Source: Dictyobacter kobayashii (GTDB lineage: Bacteria > Chloroflexota > Ktedonobacteria > Ktedonobacterales > Ktedonobacteraceae). Taken from it: 64,000 bases of DNA. Position 1 is the first letter of the stretch. Each line of letters starts with the position of its first letter. The notes beneath the pieces are model-generated. The model ran no database searches and was not told the origin of the DNA. It saw nothing but the letters and a program-made list of their open reading frames with translations. Positions 36,665 to 46,019 of this stretch are shown piece after piece. The stretch is from positions 3,596,001-3,660,000 of the forward strand of contig NZ_BIFS01000001.1 of the NCBI RefSeq assembly GCF_003967555.1. The letters run 5' to 3'. The position numbers and the translations under genes were made by a program.

Positions 36665-36901
36665 GTGTGGAGTGTGTGGTCGGCGGCCGCGGCCGCCGAC
36701 CACACACTCCACACTCCCTCGCTGGCGCCGCAGGCGCCAAAGAGGAACATGAAAAAGCCCTGGAATGTGACAGGGCTATTTAAAAGTAGCGCCAGCAGGG
36801 TCAAGGGGCGGCAGCCCATTGCGGGGTGTCCCCGCTCACATTTCCCCCCTCGCCGGCGCCGCAGACGCCAAAGAGGAACATGAAAAGCCCTGGAATGTGA
36901 A
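36665..36901. repeat. Family A repeat, copies 2 and 3 in tandem
   Basis: A perfect 50-bp palindrome (36665-36714) with NotI-like GCGGCCGC centre, then GGCGCCGCAGGCGCC (36724-36738) and tail AAAGAGGAACATGAAAAAGC, CCTGGAATGTGA. The tail and hairpin (with one change, GCAGACGCC) repeat at 36854-36901, 130 bases on. After the first tail, AGCCCTG...CAGGGCT followed by ATTTAAAA looks like a terminator. The region holds no gene. Confidence 0.85.
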
Positions 36902-37054
36902 CTATACCATAGCAAATTTAGCAAATTTGCTATATCATAAAAGTACCATAGAAGAAACTATCTCTTTTTAAGGCACAACCATCTATTTTTTGGTCCTAGA
37001 ACTTATACGCACCTTTTTCACGTTGCAAATAGAGATATTATTGAGGAGTTGTTC

Positions 37055-38380
37055 ATGGGGAAGGACACGAATCTGTTCTGCGCAGAATGCGGTGGAGACA
37101 ATCCACTCCATGCGAAATTTTGTCGTTTTTGCGGCTATCGCCTCAATAATCAGACCGATAATTCTATTCCCCGTGCGCCAACGACCTCAGCCCATCAAGC
37201 GGTGGTCCAGCCTTTAAGTACCTCTACTCCACAGCCCTTAAAGGTTGATAGCCTGTTAAAGCAGCGTTACCGCATTGTAAAAGAGATTGGATCTGGTGGT
37301 TATGGCAAGGTCTATCGAGCCATTGATACCGAATTCATGGATCGCCAGGTGGCGATCAAAGAAATGATCCAGCATGGCTTGAGTACCAGGGAGTTGGTGG
37401 AGGCTGCTGAAGGTTTTAAGCGCGAGGCCGTTTTGCTGGCTCGCCTGACCCATCCTAACCTCCCAAGCATCTATGATTATTTTTCTGAGCATGGCAACTG
37501 GTATCTGGTGATGAGCTATATTGAAGGTGAGACGCTAGAGAGCTATGCGCGCTATCGTGGCGGCTCTCTGCCAATAGATAAAGTGATCCAGATTGGCATT
37601 CAGCTAGCAACGGTACTTAGCTTCTTGCATACGCGCCGACCATCCATTATCTTTCGTGATCTCAAACCTGCCAATGTGATGCGCACCCCTGAAGGGCAGA
37701 TCTATTTAATCGATTTTGGGATTGCGCGCCATTTTAAGCATGGTCAGACCAAGGATACCATGGTGTTAGGATCACCCGGCTATGCCGCTCCTGAGCAATA
37801 TGGACGCGCTCAGACCACTCCGCAGACGGATGTCTACAGTCTGGGTGTTGTGCTCTATCAGCTGATTACAGGCATCGATCCTTCAATTTCACCATTTGGA
37901 CCAAAGCCTATGGATCTGCCTAAACATCCGCAACTCAAAATATTGATTCAATGTATGTTGGAGATGGACCCGAAGCGTCGTCCAGCCAGTATGGGGAATA
38001 TTCAGCGCGAGTTGCAGCGTATTGTTGTCGGTAAAGTGATCAATGGTTCTCAGCCAGGCCAGCGACAGCCTCCTGCCCACCGTGCTTTCCAGGCTCAAAT
38101 GCCTTCGTCATATCCATCTCCATCTATAAAGCGTCTATCTCAATCCCCTCAAACGCCTTTGCGGGCCAGTGTGGCCGAATTTGATCCTGCCAGTCTGCTA
38201 TGCGCCACCCCCTCTTTCGAACCCCAACTGGTTTCAACCCCTCCTGTTCCTGTCGCCAGGGTGGGAACATGGTGGCGCATGCTCGATTTTATGTGCTCGG
38301 TCGCGGGCTTCCCAAGAGGGAAATTCTATTTACCTGCTACATATAAGAAACCTTTCTATCAGCCTGATCCCTCAGATTGA
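37055..38380 (+). CDS. Serine/threonine protein kinase with N-terminal zinc ribbon
   Basis: 441 residues. CAECGGDNPLHAKFCRFCG at about 9-27 is a double-CxxC zinc ribbon. The kinase domain spans about 70-320: GSGGYGKVYR (glycine loop), VAIKEM (lysine), IIFRDLKPANVM (catalytic loop) and LIDFGIARHF (DFG). The usual His of HRD is Phe here, as in some bacterial kinases, while the catalytic Asp is kept. A Pro/Ser-rich linker follows and there is no transmembrane helix, so it is cytosolic. GAGGAG precedes ATG 37055. Target unknown. Confidence 0.9.
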   Translation: MGKDTNLFCAECGGDNPLHAKFCRFCGYRLNNQTDNSIPRAPTTSAHQAVVQPLSTSTPQPLKVDSLLKQRYRIVKEIGSGGYGKVYRAIDTEFMDRQVAIKEMIQHGLSTRELVEAAEGFKREAVLLARLTHPNLPSIYDYFSEHGNWYLVMSYIEGETLESYARYRGGSLPIDKVIQIGIQLATVLSFLHTRRPSIIFRDLKPANVMRTPEGQIYLIDFGIARHFKHGQTKDTMVLGSPGYAAPEQYGRAQTTPQTDVYSLGVVLYQLITGIDPSISPFGPKPMDLPKHPQLKILIQCMLEMDPKRRPASMGNIQRELQRIVVGKVINGSQPGQRQPPAHRAFQAQMPSSYPSPSIKRLSQSPQTPLRASVAEFDPASLLCATPSFEPQLVSTPPVPVARVGTWWRMLDFMCSVAGFPRGKFYLPATYKKPFYQPDPSD

Positions 38381-38433
38381 CCCATTTCAGCTAAAGATTT
38401 CGTCTCCTCAAAAGAATTATGCTTTATTTGTTC

Positions 38434-38473
38434 ACCATTATACTTCGCCATAGCGTGGAGGAAGTATAATGGT
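38434..38473. terminator. Palindrome carrying TATAAT in both arms
   Basis: ACCATTATACTTC and GAAGTATAATGGT form a 13-bp stem with a 14-base loop, about 55 bases after the kinase stop and 80 bases before the DUF427 gene. It can be a terminator; each strand also contains TATAAT, so a promoter role cannot be excluded. Confidence 0.5.
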
Positions 38474-38550
38474 ATGGTGTTTAAAAGCATAGTATTTTGT
38501 TGTATTTGTAACCCTGTTGGCTAGTATAGAGCGAATGAAGGAGTGTTCCG

Positions 38551-38835
38551 ATGCCAAAAGCAACCTGGAAAGGCGTGACGCTGGCGGAAAGCGATAAATG
38601 CGTTGTGGTTGAGGGTAATCAATACTTTCCACCCGATTCTGTTCAAAAGGCTTACTTTAAAGAGAGTAGCACCCATACTACCTGTCCCTGGAAAGGATTG
38701 GCCAGCTATTACAGCATCGAAGTTGATGGCGAGACCAATAAAGATGCTGCCTGGTTTTATCCTGAGCCAAAGGACGCGGCGCGGCAGATTAAAGATCATG
38801 TCGCTTTCTGGCGCGGTGTGACTGTAGAGGCCTGA
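38551..38835 (+). CDS. DUF427 family protein
   Basis: 94 residues. NQYFPPDSV, THTTCPWKGLASYYSIEV and AAWFYPEPKDAARQIKDHVAFW cover nearly the whole DUF427 domain, whose conserved TxCPWKG motif suggests a ligand or metal site. Biochemical function unknown. GAAGGAGTGTTCCG precedes the ATG. Short monocistronic gene. Confidence 0.92.
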   Translation: MPKATWKGVTLAESDKCVVVEGNQYFPPDSVQKAYFKESSTHTTCPWKGLASYYSIEVDGETNKDAAWFYPEPKDAARQIKDHVAFWRGVTVEA

Positions 38836-38981
38836 GGCTTTTACTAAACTAGACTGGCGCCCACAACCTGGTCTGCCTGATGCACTGATTAATATATAGT
38901 AGGGAATAAATCTTTCACTGATTGTGTTAAGGTAAGCGTGTTTTATTGGATGGGAAAGGTAGTATAGTCAGGAATGTACTT

Positions 38982-40556
38982 ATGACCAGGAATGCCAAAA
39001 TTATTGTGACGATTGCCTTGATGCTAGGCATGGCCCTTGCCGCGTTGGATACAACCATTGTTGGAACCGCTATGCCCAGCATCGTGGGTAAACTTGGAGG
39101 CATTACACTCTACTCGTGGGTGTTCTCTGCCTACCTCCTTACTTCGACCACGACTGTGCCAATCTATGGTAAGTTGGCTGACCTCTATGGCCGTAAGCCA
39201 CTTTTTTTATTTGGCTCAGCGTTATTTTTGATTGGGTCGATCGCCTCCGGCTTCTCTCAAACTATGGTGCAGCTGATCATTTTCCGTGCCATTCAAGGTC
39301 TGGGCGCGGGTGCGGTGCAACCAATTGTCTTGACCATTATTGGAGATATCTTCGTCTTAAAAGAGCGTGCCAGGGTACAGGGATTGTTTAGTGGGGTATG
39401 GGGATTATCCAGCATCGTAGGTCCTGCTCTGGGTGGTTTAATTGTGGATCATTTCTCCTGGCGCTGGGTCTTCTTTATTAATGTGCCCTTTGGGCTATTG
39501 TCCGCCATCTTGCTGATGATCTCATTGAAAGAGCAGGTCGAGCGTAAAAAACATCAACTGGACTACATCGGCACATTGACATTGAGTATCAGTATTGTGG
39601 CCTTGCTCTTTGCCTTCTTACAGGGAGGGACCAGCTGGTCCTGGCTTTCATGGCAGAGCATTGCTTTATTCGCCACTTCGATTCTGCTACTCGGCTGGTT
39701 CTTATATGAAGAGCGGCGCGCGCCGGAACCTATTCTGCCACTGGATCTGTTCAAGAATCGCATTATTGTCATTTCTAGTATTGGTGGTGTGGTGCTGGGC
39801 ACGATTATGTTTGGTATCACCTCGTATGTGCCACTCTTTATGCAGGGAGTTAAGGGGGGTAGCGCCACCGATGCAGGTATTATCCTTGGACCGTTATTGT
39901 TAGCATGGCCGATTGCCGCAACGGTTAGCGGTAAGCTTGTGCTGAGCTATGGCTATCGTATTACGGCGGTGGCTGGAACCGCACTCACCTTAATCGGGGT
40001 TGGCCTGGTATTATTGTTTACGCCTCAGGTAGCCTTGCCACTGATCATCCTGGCCATGGTCCTGATCGGCGCAGGCCTGGGTTTCTCTAGCTCCGCTTAT
40101 ATCCTGTCTGTACAGAATGCCGTACCCTGGAACTTGCGTGGTGTGGCGACCGCTTCGACCCAGTTCTTCCGTACGATAGGTGGAACGATAGGCGTGGCCG
40201 TCATGGGCTCGATCTTGAATGCCCAGATGGCCCAGCGCTTCACTCCCATCTTCAGTCACTACACTGAGGTGCTACAACATCTTCCTAAAGGTGTCTCGCC
40301 AGCCAATGTCTTATTGACGCCCGATGTACGGGCCTCTTTACCACTTGTCTTGCTCAATCAACTGCAGTTAGCGCTGGCTCAAAGTTTATTCTGGGTCTAT
40401 CTGCTCTTGTTCGTGCTGGCAGTGATCGGATTGGTGGCTATGTTCTGGCTGCCGGGTGGTCGCGCTGATCAGTACGCATATGATGCTGAAACGTCCGCAG
40501 ACGTTGAAGCAGAAAAACCGTCATCTTCGGAAGTTGTTCTTCCACACCTTGGCTAA
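38982..40556 (+). CDS. DHA2-type MFS multidrug exporter (14 helices)
   Basis: 524 residues with 14 predicted membrane helices. LDTTIVGTAMPSI (about 19-31) and YGKLADLYGRKPLFLFG (about 62-78) are DHA2 signatures; GPALGGLIVDHFSWRWVFFINVPFG is motif C with the conserved WRWxFxINxP. The family exports drugs or lipids with proton exchange (EmrB/QacA). The C-terminus is a polar, Glu/Asp/Ser-rich tail. ATG 38982 fits family starts; the frame is open 12 codons further up. No regulator adjacent. Confidence 0.92.
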   Translation: MTRNAKIIVTIALMLGMALAALDTTIVGTAMPSIVGKLGGITLYSWVFSAYLLTSTTTVPIYGKLADLYGRKPLFLFGSALFLIGSIASGFSQTMVQLIIFRAIQGLGAGAVQPIVLTIIGDIFVLKERARVQGLFSGVWGLSSIVGPALGGLIVDHFSWRWVFFINVPFGLLSAILLMISLKEQVERKKHQLDYIGTLTLSISIVALLFAFLQGGTSWSWLSWQSIALFATSILLLGWFLYEERRAPEPILPLDLFKNRIIVISSIGGVVLGTIMFGITSYVPLFMQGVKGGSATDAGIILGPLLLAWPIAATVSGKLVLSYGYRITAVAGTALTLIGVGLVLLFTPQVALPLIILAMVLIGAGLGFSSSAYILSVQNAVPWNLRGVATASTQFFRTIGGTIGVAVMGSILNAQMAQRFTPIFSHYTEVLQHLPKGVSPANVLLTPDVRASLPLVLLNQLQLALAQSLFWVYLLLFVLAVIGLVAMFWLPGGRADQYAYDAETSADVEAEKPSSSEVVLPHLG

Positions 40557-40575
40557 ACAAAAGCTCAAAAAGTCA

Positions 40576-40711
40576 TCTTCCGTGGTGCAAAAAAGGTGCG
40601 CACAGCGCACTTTTTTTGCACCACGGAAGAAAAAAAGATGCGGGCGCGCCTGCGCACGCCCACAAGGGAAAGACACGATCCCCATGACCATGAGGATTAA
40701 ACACATTCTAA
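40576..40711 (+). repeat. Family B (MITE-like) element, copy 6
   Basis: Stem 40576-40630 (26-bp arms, one G-T mismatch, loop ACA) with core GGTGCAAAAAAGGTGCGC, then TGCGGGCGCGCCTGCGCACG, CCCACAAGGG, CCCATGACCATGAGGATTAA and terminal ACACATTCTAA. It overlaps the stop of the PAP2 gene: the TAG is made from the terminal CTA. Confidence 0.85.
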
Positions 40712-41625
40712 GCGAAATCAGCCTCTTCTCGCTCTTCTTTGTCTTTGCTATCTCCAGGTTGCTGGAGTGGTTTACCAACTTCAGGCGCTTTACCTTTAAA
40801 TGGATGTAACCAGGCTTTGACGCGCAGGTAGAGTGCCATGATGCCACTGAACCACAGACCACCATAGATGTAACCGGCGGCCACATCACTGGGCCAGTGT
40901 GCACCCAGGTAGATACGTGATGGTCCGATGCAGGCGATTAACACGGTACAGATACCGATTAACAGGTTGCGAATACGGCCTGAGCGCCAGTTAGTAGCCA
41001 GCAGATAGATAAGCAGCCCATAGAAATTCGTATAGTACATGACGTGTCCACTGGGGAAGCTGGGCTCGTTGATGACTTTTACCACTGTAACCAGTTCCTG
41101 AGTTGGACGAGGGCGCTTGATCACTCGTTTTACGATTGCGTTGAGCAGGGTCGCAGATGAAGTGAGCAGGATAAATAGCGCTTCAAGCCGGAAACGCAGG
41201 GCCCAGAAAATGCCAGCAACTCCCAGTGTTTGTGGTAGGGCGTACTGGACAAAACCGATCTCAGATATACCAAAGAAGAAGCGGCGTAGCCAGGGAGAGC
41301 GATACTTTTGCAGGCGTGCCGTAATTGATCTATCACCAGGGAAAAATTGAGTACGCTGCGCAATCAAAGACAGTATGACGGCACCAGATAAGATCCAGAG
41401 ATAAAAGGCCATAAGCATTGTGCCACGGGAGACAGCGCGGCGGCCCGAGACTGATGCCTGGGCCGCTGCATTCTGTGCCTCACTTATCACTGGAGGCATC
41501 TGCACCTCTGGTAGTTTGACTGGTGGTAGTTGCGGTGGCTGTGGCTGTACTTTTATATTTGTAGCATCGGTAGTGGGCTGGTTCGGTTGTGTATCTCTGG
41601 TTGACTTACGACGAGGGTTAAACAT
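40708..41625 (-). CDS. PAP2-family phosphatase, membrane bound
   Basis: 305 residues. A Pro/Gln-rich cytosolic N-terminus (about 1-60) precedes six membrane helices. The active site is complete: KRVIKRPRP, PSFPSGHVMYYTN and SRIYLGAHWPSDVAAG, the three-part KxxxxxxRP / PSGH / SRxxxxxHxxxD signature. The usual substrates are phosphatidate or isoprenyl pyrophosphates. The start overlaps the lipid kinase gene by 8 bases, with GAAAGG upstream, so kinase and phosphatase are one unit with opposing activities. Its stop codon comes from the repeat element that borders it. Confidence 0.9.
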   Translation of the reverse strand: MFNPRRKSTRDTQPNQPTTDATNIKVQPQPPQLPPVKLPEVQMPPVISEAQNAAAQASVSGRRAVSRGTMLMAFYLWILSGAVILSLIAQRTQFFPGDRSITARLQKYRSPWLRRFFFGISEIGFVQYALPQTLGVAGIFWALRFRLEALFILLTSSATLLNAIVKRVIKRPRPTQELVTVVKVINEPSFPSGHVMYYTNFYGLLIYLLATNWRSGRIRNLLIGICTVLIACIGPSRIYLGAHWPSDVAAGYIYGGLWFSGIMALYLRVKAWLHPFKGKAPEVGKPLQQPGDSKDKEEREEADFA

Positions 41626-42628
41626 ATACAGAACCTTTCTCTTCATTGTGACCGCTCTTGACAGCCCGTTGATATATTTTTCTCTTCTTGCTCTCTGGCT
41701 GTGTAATATTTGGACCATCCGCCACTTTTTCTGGCACACGTACTTGCAGTACACCAGCTTGAATAGCTATCTTCGCGGGGGTGTGACCCTTTTGCTCGCC
41801 GTCGGCGTGAATCTCGACTGGTTGATCGGACTCAATATAAATGATTTTTGCTTTACGCCGGCTCACTTTTTGTTCCAGGTCGCGTCTACCCTGACTGATT
41901 GAGATGGCATGTCGAATGTAGTCTAACTTGCTAAAGCGTCGATAGATCAATACATCGAGTAACCCATCATCCATTAGTGCATTGGGCGCGAATTGCAGGC
42001 GAGCCCCATAGTAAGGTGAATTGCAGACACTGATTTGAATCGCATGGACCCGGCGGCGTTTACCGTTATCAAATGTAACCGTAAAGCGTGTCGGTGAAAA
42101 TGTAAAAAGTGTCTTCAGGCCTCCCGCAATGCCTTTCAAAGTTGAGAGTATACCTTTACTCTTGAGCTCTTCCGCGGCCGGGAAAAGGGCGGCCTCCAGC
42201 CCTACACCTGAGACCTCTAAAAAGATATGGTCATTAATTTTTCCTACATCAATTCGGCTGCTGGAGCCGCGTGCGATAATCTCGCACGCCTTCTCGATAT
42301 CTTCTGGAATATGTAAACTGCGAGCAATATTATTCATTGTACCCATGGGAAGAATGCCCAGGGCACTATTTGTATGGATCAGTCCATTGGCAACAGCATG
42401 TAGGGTACCATCGCCGCCAGCCGCTATCACTATATCTGCACCTTCTTCAGCAGCTTTGCGGGCCAGACCTGTGCCTGGATCGTCTACTGTAGTATACACT
42501 ACGGTTGGCTCTATATTATAGGTGCGTAAGGCCGCCAGAATCTGTTCTTCGTTGCTATCCAGGCTACTATGATTTGTTGCCAGGGCCGACTCGCCTGAAG
42601 TCGGATTGAGAATAAGTACAGTACGCAT
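41618..42628 (-). CDS. Diacylglycerol/lipid kinase-like protein (DAGK catalytic domain)
   Basis: 336 residues. VLILNPTSG at the start and VIAAGGDGTLHAVANGL (about 69-85) are the ATP-binding motifs of DAGK/YegS/LCB5 kinases; GTMNNIARSL follows. The C-terminal half is the beta-sandwich with PVEIHADGEQ. The predicted substrate is diacylglycerol or a related lipid. ATG 42628 has ATGAGGTACC upstream, better than ATG 42643. Overlaps the PAP2 gene by 8 bases. Confidence 0.9.
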   Translation of the reverse strand: MRTVLILNPTSGESALATNHSSLDSNEEQILAALRTYNIEPTVVYTTVDDPGTGLARKAAEEGADIVIAAGGDGTLHAVANGLIHTNSALGILPMGTMNNIARSLHIPEDIEKACEIIARGSSSRIDVGKINDHIFLEVSGVGLEAALFPAAEELKSKGILSTLKGIAGGLKTLFTFSPTRFTVTFDNGKRRRVHAIQISVCNSPYYGARLQFAPNALMDDGLLDVLIYRRFSKLDYIRHAISISQGRRDLEQKVSRRKAKIIYIESDQPVEIHADGEQKGHTPAKIAIQAGVLQVRVPEKVADGPNITQPESKKRKIYQRAVKSGHNEEKGSVYV

Positions 42629-43196
42629 AAAATGGTACCTCATTAATCATAACCGAAGTTATTGATGTATAACTTCATTTTTCAAACTTGCAGTTATTCA
42701 ATGAGACCGTATTGGCATACATGCACATTCGTCTGTAAATGAACGTCCAGACGCGGTCCCTTATACACTACACTGCACCTCAACACCCTCTCAACTTGGC
42801 TTCAATTTAATACACGCTTAAACTGACGAGTTAGTCTCAAACTAGCTATTTGTTGACTGGTTTATATACAGATACTGATGTGGTCGCCCGTCCAATGTAC
42901 CGCCTGGCAATTGCTTTATGTATGATACGTGTGAGCTTTACTGAATGATGCCGTTGTAGCTGAAATTGCGTCCTGGCAATACCGTTATTTTTCTACAGGT
43001 TACCTAAAAATTCCCTGAGAATTTATAATTGCACCGACTTTAACAGAAACTTTTTATTTTGAAATGGCGTACGACAAATAGTACACAGGTAGCATATCAT
43101 TCATGTAGATGATGCCTTTCCAGCCGATGATAAGAACTGACCGTGAGAGCGCTGGGTGAGTATGCAGTATGAAGTAGTATGAAGAAGGGAAGATAA
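42629..43196. other. Long intergenic region between divergent genes
   Basis: About 570 bases without a credible gene. GAAGTTAT/ATAACTTC followed by ATTTTT (42661-42688) is a small hairpin. The AT-rich rest shows no clear operator or promoter pair that I would defend. It separates the lipid-kinase unit from the methyltransferase gene. Confidence 0.5.
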
Positions 43197-44151
43197 ATGG
43201 CGAGTAGTGACACATCCCCCAATCTGAAGTTTTGTTTGAAAATCCATTTCAAATTGAAGATTTGCAGGTTTTTGACGCTGAGACCATACACGATATGCTG
43301 GCATGTACCCACTCACTGTTATCCAGTCAGTTGCTTGCATATGGTCTTCATAACGTTTCACCCGCGCTTGTGAAGCATATTATGCGGGGTGTTCCAGGAG
43401 CACAACAAGATTATTTCCAGCAAGAGCTGCAACGATCATTGCCTTCACAAAAGATTGAGCAGGCCCGCAGGCAGATTCTGGATGCTTTGTTCTGGGAACT
43501 CATTTATTGGAAGTCGCCCGATTTATATGAAGAGTTGACGGTCGGTGAGCGTTTGCATGAAGGTATCTTTCGCTCGATCAAGTCTGAGCTGGCTGGCAAA
43601 ACTGTGCTGGATGCTGGCGCTGGTAGTGGACGAGCAACCTTTGAGTATCTACGCTATGGCGCGACCAGGGTCCATGCGATTGAACCTTCCAGGCTGCTGC
43701 ATCTTCTGCGCAAAAAGATTGTGGCTCGCGGACTTGAGCAACGCATTCTTCCGGCGGCTGGCCGTTTTAACAAGCTACCACTGGCTGATCATAGTGTAGA
43801 TACCTCACTTTCTTGTTCAGCATTTACAGCTTTGGAAGATCAGGGGGAGAGCCTGGATTATTGGAGCTGCGACGCGTCACCCGGCCTGGGGGACAGATCA
43901 TCATTATCTGGCCACGTACTGCAGACCATCAATGGTTTCTCGCGCATGGCTTTCACTATGTGTCTTTGCCAGTTGAGGAAGAGATGTGTGTCCACTTTCG
44001 CTCATTTGAAAGTGCCCTGCATTGCGCCAGGCTTTTTTATGGGCATAATCCTGAAGTTTTACACTACTTACAAAAAATACAAAAACCACAAATTCCCTTT
44101 TCTGTAATTGGTATGAATCCGCCACGGGACTATTTTTGGCTCGCGGTATAA
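43197..44151 (+). CDS. Class I SAM-dependent methyltransferase, two one-base frameshifts
   Basis: Once two bases are added the gene encodes 318 residues. The first break is in CCCCC (43216-43220): with six C the start MASSDTSPQSEVLFENPF joins the main frame. The second is in GGGGG (43843-43847): with six G, FTALEDQGGEPGLLELRRVTRPGG continues to the stop. VLDAGAGSGRATFEY (about 134-148) is the SAM-binding motif I and LADHSVDTSLS motif II region. The substrate is unknown. AGGGAAGATAA precedes ATG 43197. The Rieske gene follows after 17 bases. Confidence 0.82.
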
Positions 44152-44168
44152 GAAAGGACCAATAGAAT

Positions 44169-45122
44169 ATGGTTGCGGAAGCGACAAATCAGAACGAAGC
44201 GGTAACCAGTTGGATGGATACTCCTCCGCGCTCGCCGTTACTGCGGCACTATAGCGCCAAACTGGTTGCGAATATGCCCTGGCTTGATAAACTTTCTGCC
44301 CCTTTGCAAAGCTGGACCAATGGTCTCTTTGGCAAGCCTAAAGATGTTACATACCGTGTAAAGGATTTTCTGGCCGGGGTCTGGTTTGGTCATCCTCTCC
44401 ATCCGGTGCTGGTGACGATTCCCATTGGCGCATGGACCTCGACCTTCGTTTTTGATCTGGCCTGGTTGGCGAATGAAGATGACCATGCTATGGCCCGTAG
44501 CGCGGATATGATGCTATGGTTGGGCCTGGCGGGAGCTACTGGTTCGGCCGCTACTGGCCTGGCCAACTGGGTGGATACCGATGGGCAGGAACAACGTACA
44601 GGTATGTTGCATGCTGTGTTGAATGGTGGTATTACCGTTTTGAACCTCTCTTCCGCGCTTTTACGCCTGACGGGTCAGCGGCGTACAGCGATTGCGCTGG
44701 CCAGTACCGCTTATGCCATGGTCATCTACTCTTCTTACATTGGAGGGGAACTGGCCTATTCAGATGGTATCGGCATGAATCGTGCCATCCCTGAGGGTGG
44801 ACCAGACAATTTTGTCGCCGTTATGGATGAAAAAGATCTGGCCGAAGGCAAACTGACTCGCGTTGAAGTTGAAGGTATCGCAGCCGTTCTAGTTAAGGAT
44901 GGTTCAACTATTAATGCAATTGCGGCTACATGTTCTCATCTGGGTGGACCTTTAGATGAGGGAAGTTATGAAGATGGGGTGGTGTATTGTCCCTGGCATA
45001 ATTCGGGCTTCCGCATGTGCGATGGCTGTGTCGTTAACAGTCCCGCTGTCTATGCGCAGCCTACCTTCGCGGTACGTGTGCGCGAAGGTAAAATTGAGCT
45101 GCGACGCCTTGAGCACGCTTGA
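44169..45122 (+). CDS. DUF2231 membrane domain fused to a Rieske [2Fe-2S] domain
   Basis: 317 residues. The first part (about 70-200) is a DUF2231 region with four membrane helices, HPLHPVLVTIPIGAW being its signature. The C-terminal part from about 215 is a Rieske domain with cluster ligands in CSHLGG and CPWHNSGF, each giving one Cys and one His. The fusion puts an electron-transfer cluster on a membrane anchor, probably with quinone or haem partners; the partner is not in the window. It may be co-transcribed with the methyltransferase. Confidence 0.9.
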   Translation: MVAEATNQNEAVTSWMDTPPRSPLLRHYSAKLVANMPWLDKLSAPLQSWTNGLFGKPKDVTYRVKDFLAGVWFGHPLHPVLVTIPIGAWTSTFVFDLAWLANEDDHAMARSADMMLWLGLAGATGSAATGLANWVDTDGQEQRTGMLHAVLNGGITVLNLSSALLRLTGQRRTAIALASTAYAMVIYSSYIGGELAYSDGIGMNRAIPEGGPDNFVAVMDEKDLAEGKLTRVEVEGIAAVLVKDGSTINAIAATCSHLGGPLDEGSYEDGVVYCPWHNSGFRMCDGCVVNSPAVYAQPTFAVRVREGKIELRRLEHA

Positions 45123-45150
45123 TTAAGCCGCTTTTTGATCTCTTTACTTT

Positions 45151-45178
45151 ATGGGCCATAGCTTTATGGCCCATTTTT
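45151..45178 (+). terminator. Rho-independent terminator of the Rieske gene
   Basis: ATGGGCCATA and TTATGGCCCAT pair in an 11-bp stem followed by TTTTTA, 30 bases after the stop codon. Confidence 0.85.
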
Positions 45179-45396
45179 ATTTGCAAGAAACGGCTCTACC
45201 TACACTACATACAAAATTCAACGCGCAAAAATTCTCAGTTGCGCCTGGGGACTACATCTTTGATACTCTAAATAGAATTATTGGGTTTTAATTGAATGAA
45301 ATTCCATTGTAATTATCGTTTGAAGAGTATATGCTAGTATCTATAAAAGAATAGCTGGCTAGATCATGAATCCATTCAGAAACGAAGAGGTTACCC

Positions 45397-46019
45397 GTGC
45401 AAACTCAAGAATTTATGAAACCGTCCTCTACAGAGTTCTCTGATGCTGTCCTGGCCCAGATGATTCTTGATGGCGATCAACGTGCCTTTGAACTGCTGGT
45501 GCATCGATATCATACTCCCCTCTTTAACTTTATTTGTCGCTTTCTGGGGACTATGACCTGGCTTGTGATGTTCTCCAACAGGTTTTCTTGCGTTTTTATA
45601 CGTCATTGCCCAAGTTGGGAACCGGCGAGCCATTTAAGTCATGGCTATTTCAAGTTGCGCGTAATTGCTGCGTCGATGAATTACGGCGGCGCCATCGCTA
45701 CGCCATTCATTTTTCTCAATTAGAAGTGGAAAATTGCGATGGCGAACTTTCTGCTTTAAGCGATATTCCAGATCCTGGCCCTTTGCCAGAAGAATTGATG
45801 GAACGCCATGATCTTCAGCTACATCTTCAGCAAGCAATCGAATCATTACCACCCAAGTTTCGCTCGGTTGTCGTCTTGCGCTATGCTTCACAGCTAAGCT
45901 TTTCTGAGATTGGAAAGGTTTTGTGCATGCCAGAAGCTACTGCTAAGACGTATTTCCATCGAGCTAAGGTCTTGTTGCGCAAGATTCTGGGAGCTCAGGC
46001 TCAGACTACGTACGTTTAA
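45397..46019 (+). CDS. ECF RNA polymerase sigma factor, one-base frameshift
   Basis: 207 residues when one G is added to GGGG at 45546-45549, giving FICRFLGDYDLACDVLQQVFLRFY, the continuous region 2. Region 4 is IESLPPKFRSVVVLRYASQLSFSEIGKVLCMPEATAKTYFHRAKVLL. The domain order is standard for ECF factors. The start is GTG 45397 with AAGAGG upstream. No anti-sigma gene follows; its end overlaps the end of the convergent EamA gene by 14 bases. Confidence 0.88.

Noticed and set aside
40521..40904. Frame across the DHA2 end and repeat element
   Set aside because: Composed of repeat sequence and the antisense of the PAP2 gene; no binding site.
42655..42690. Terminator hairpin in the lipid-kinase upstream region
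   Set aside because: The T-run is on the strand where no upstream gene is being transcribed; too weak to call.
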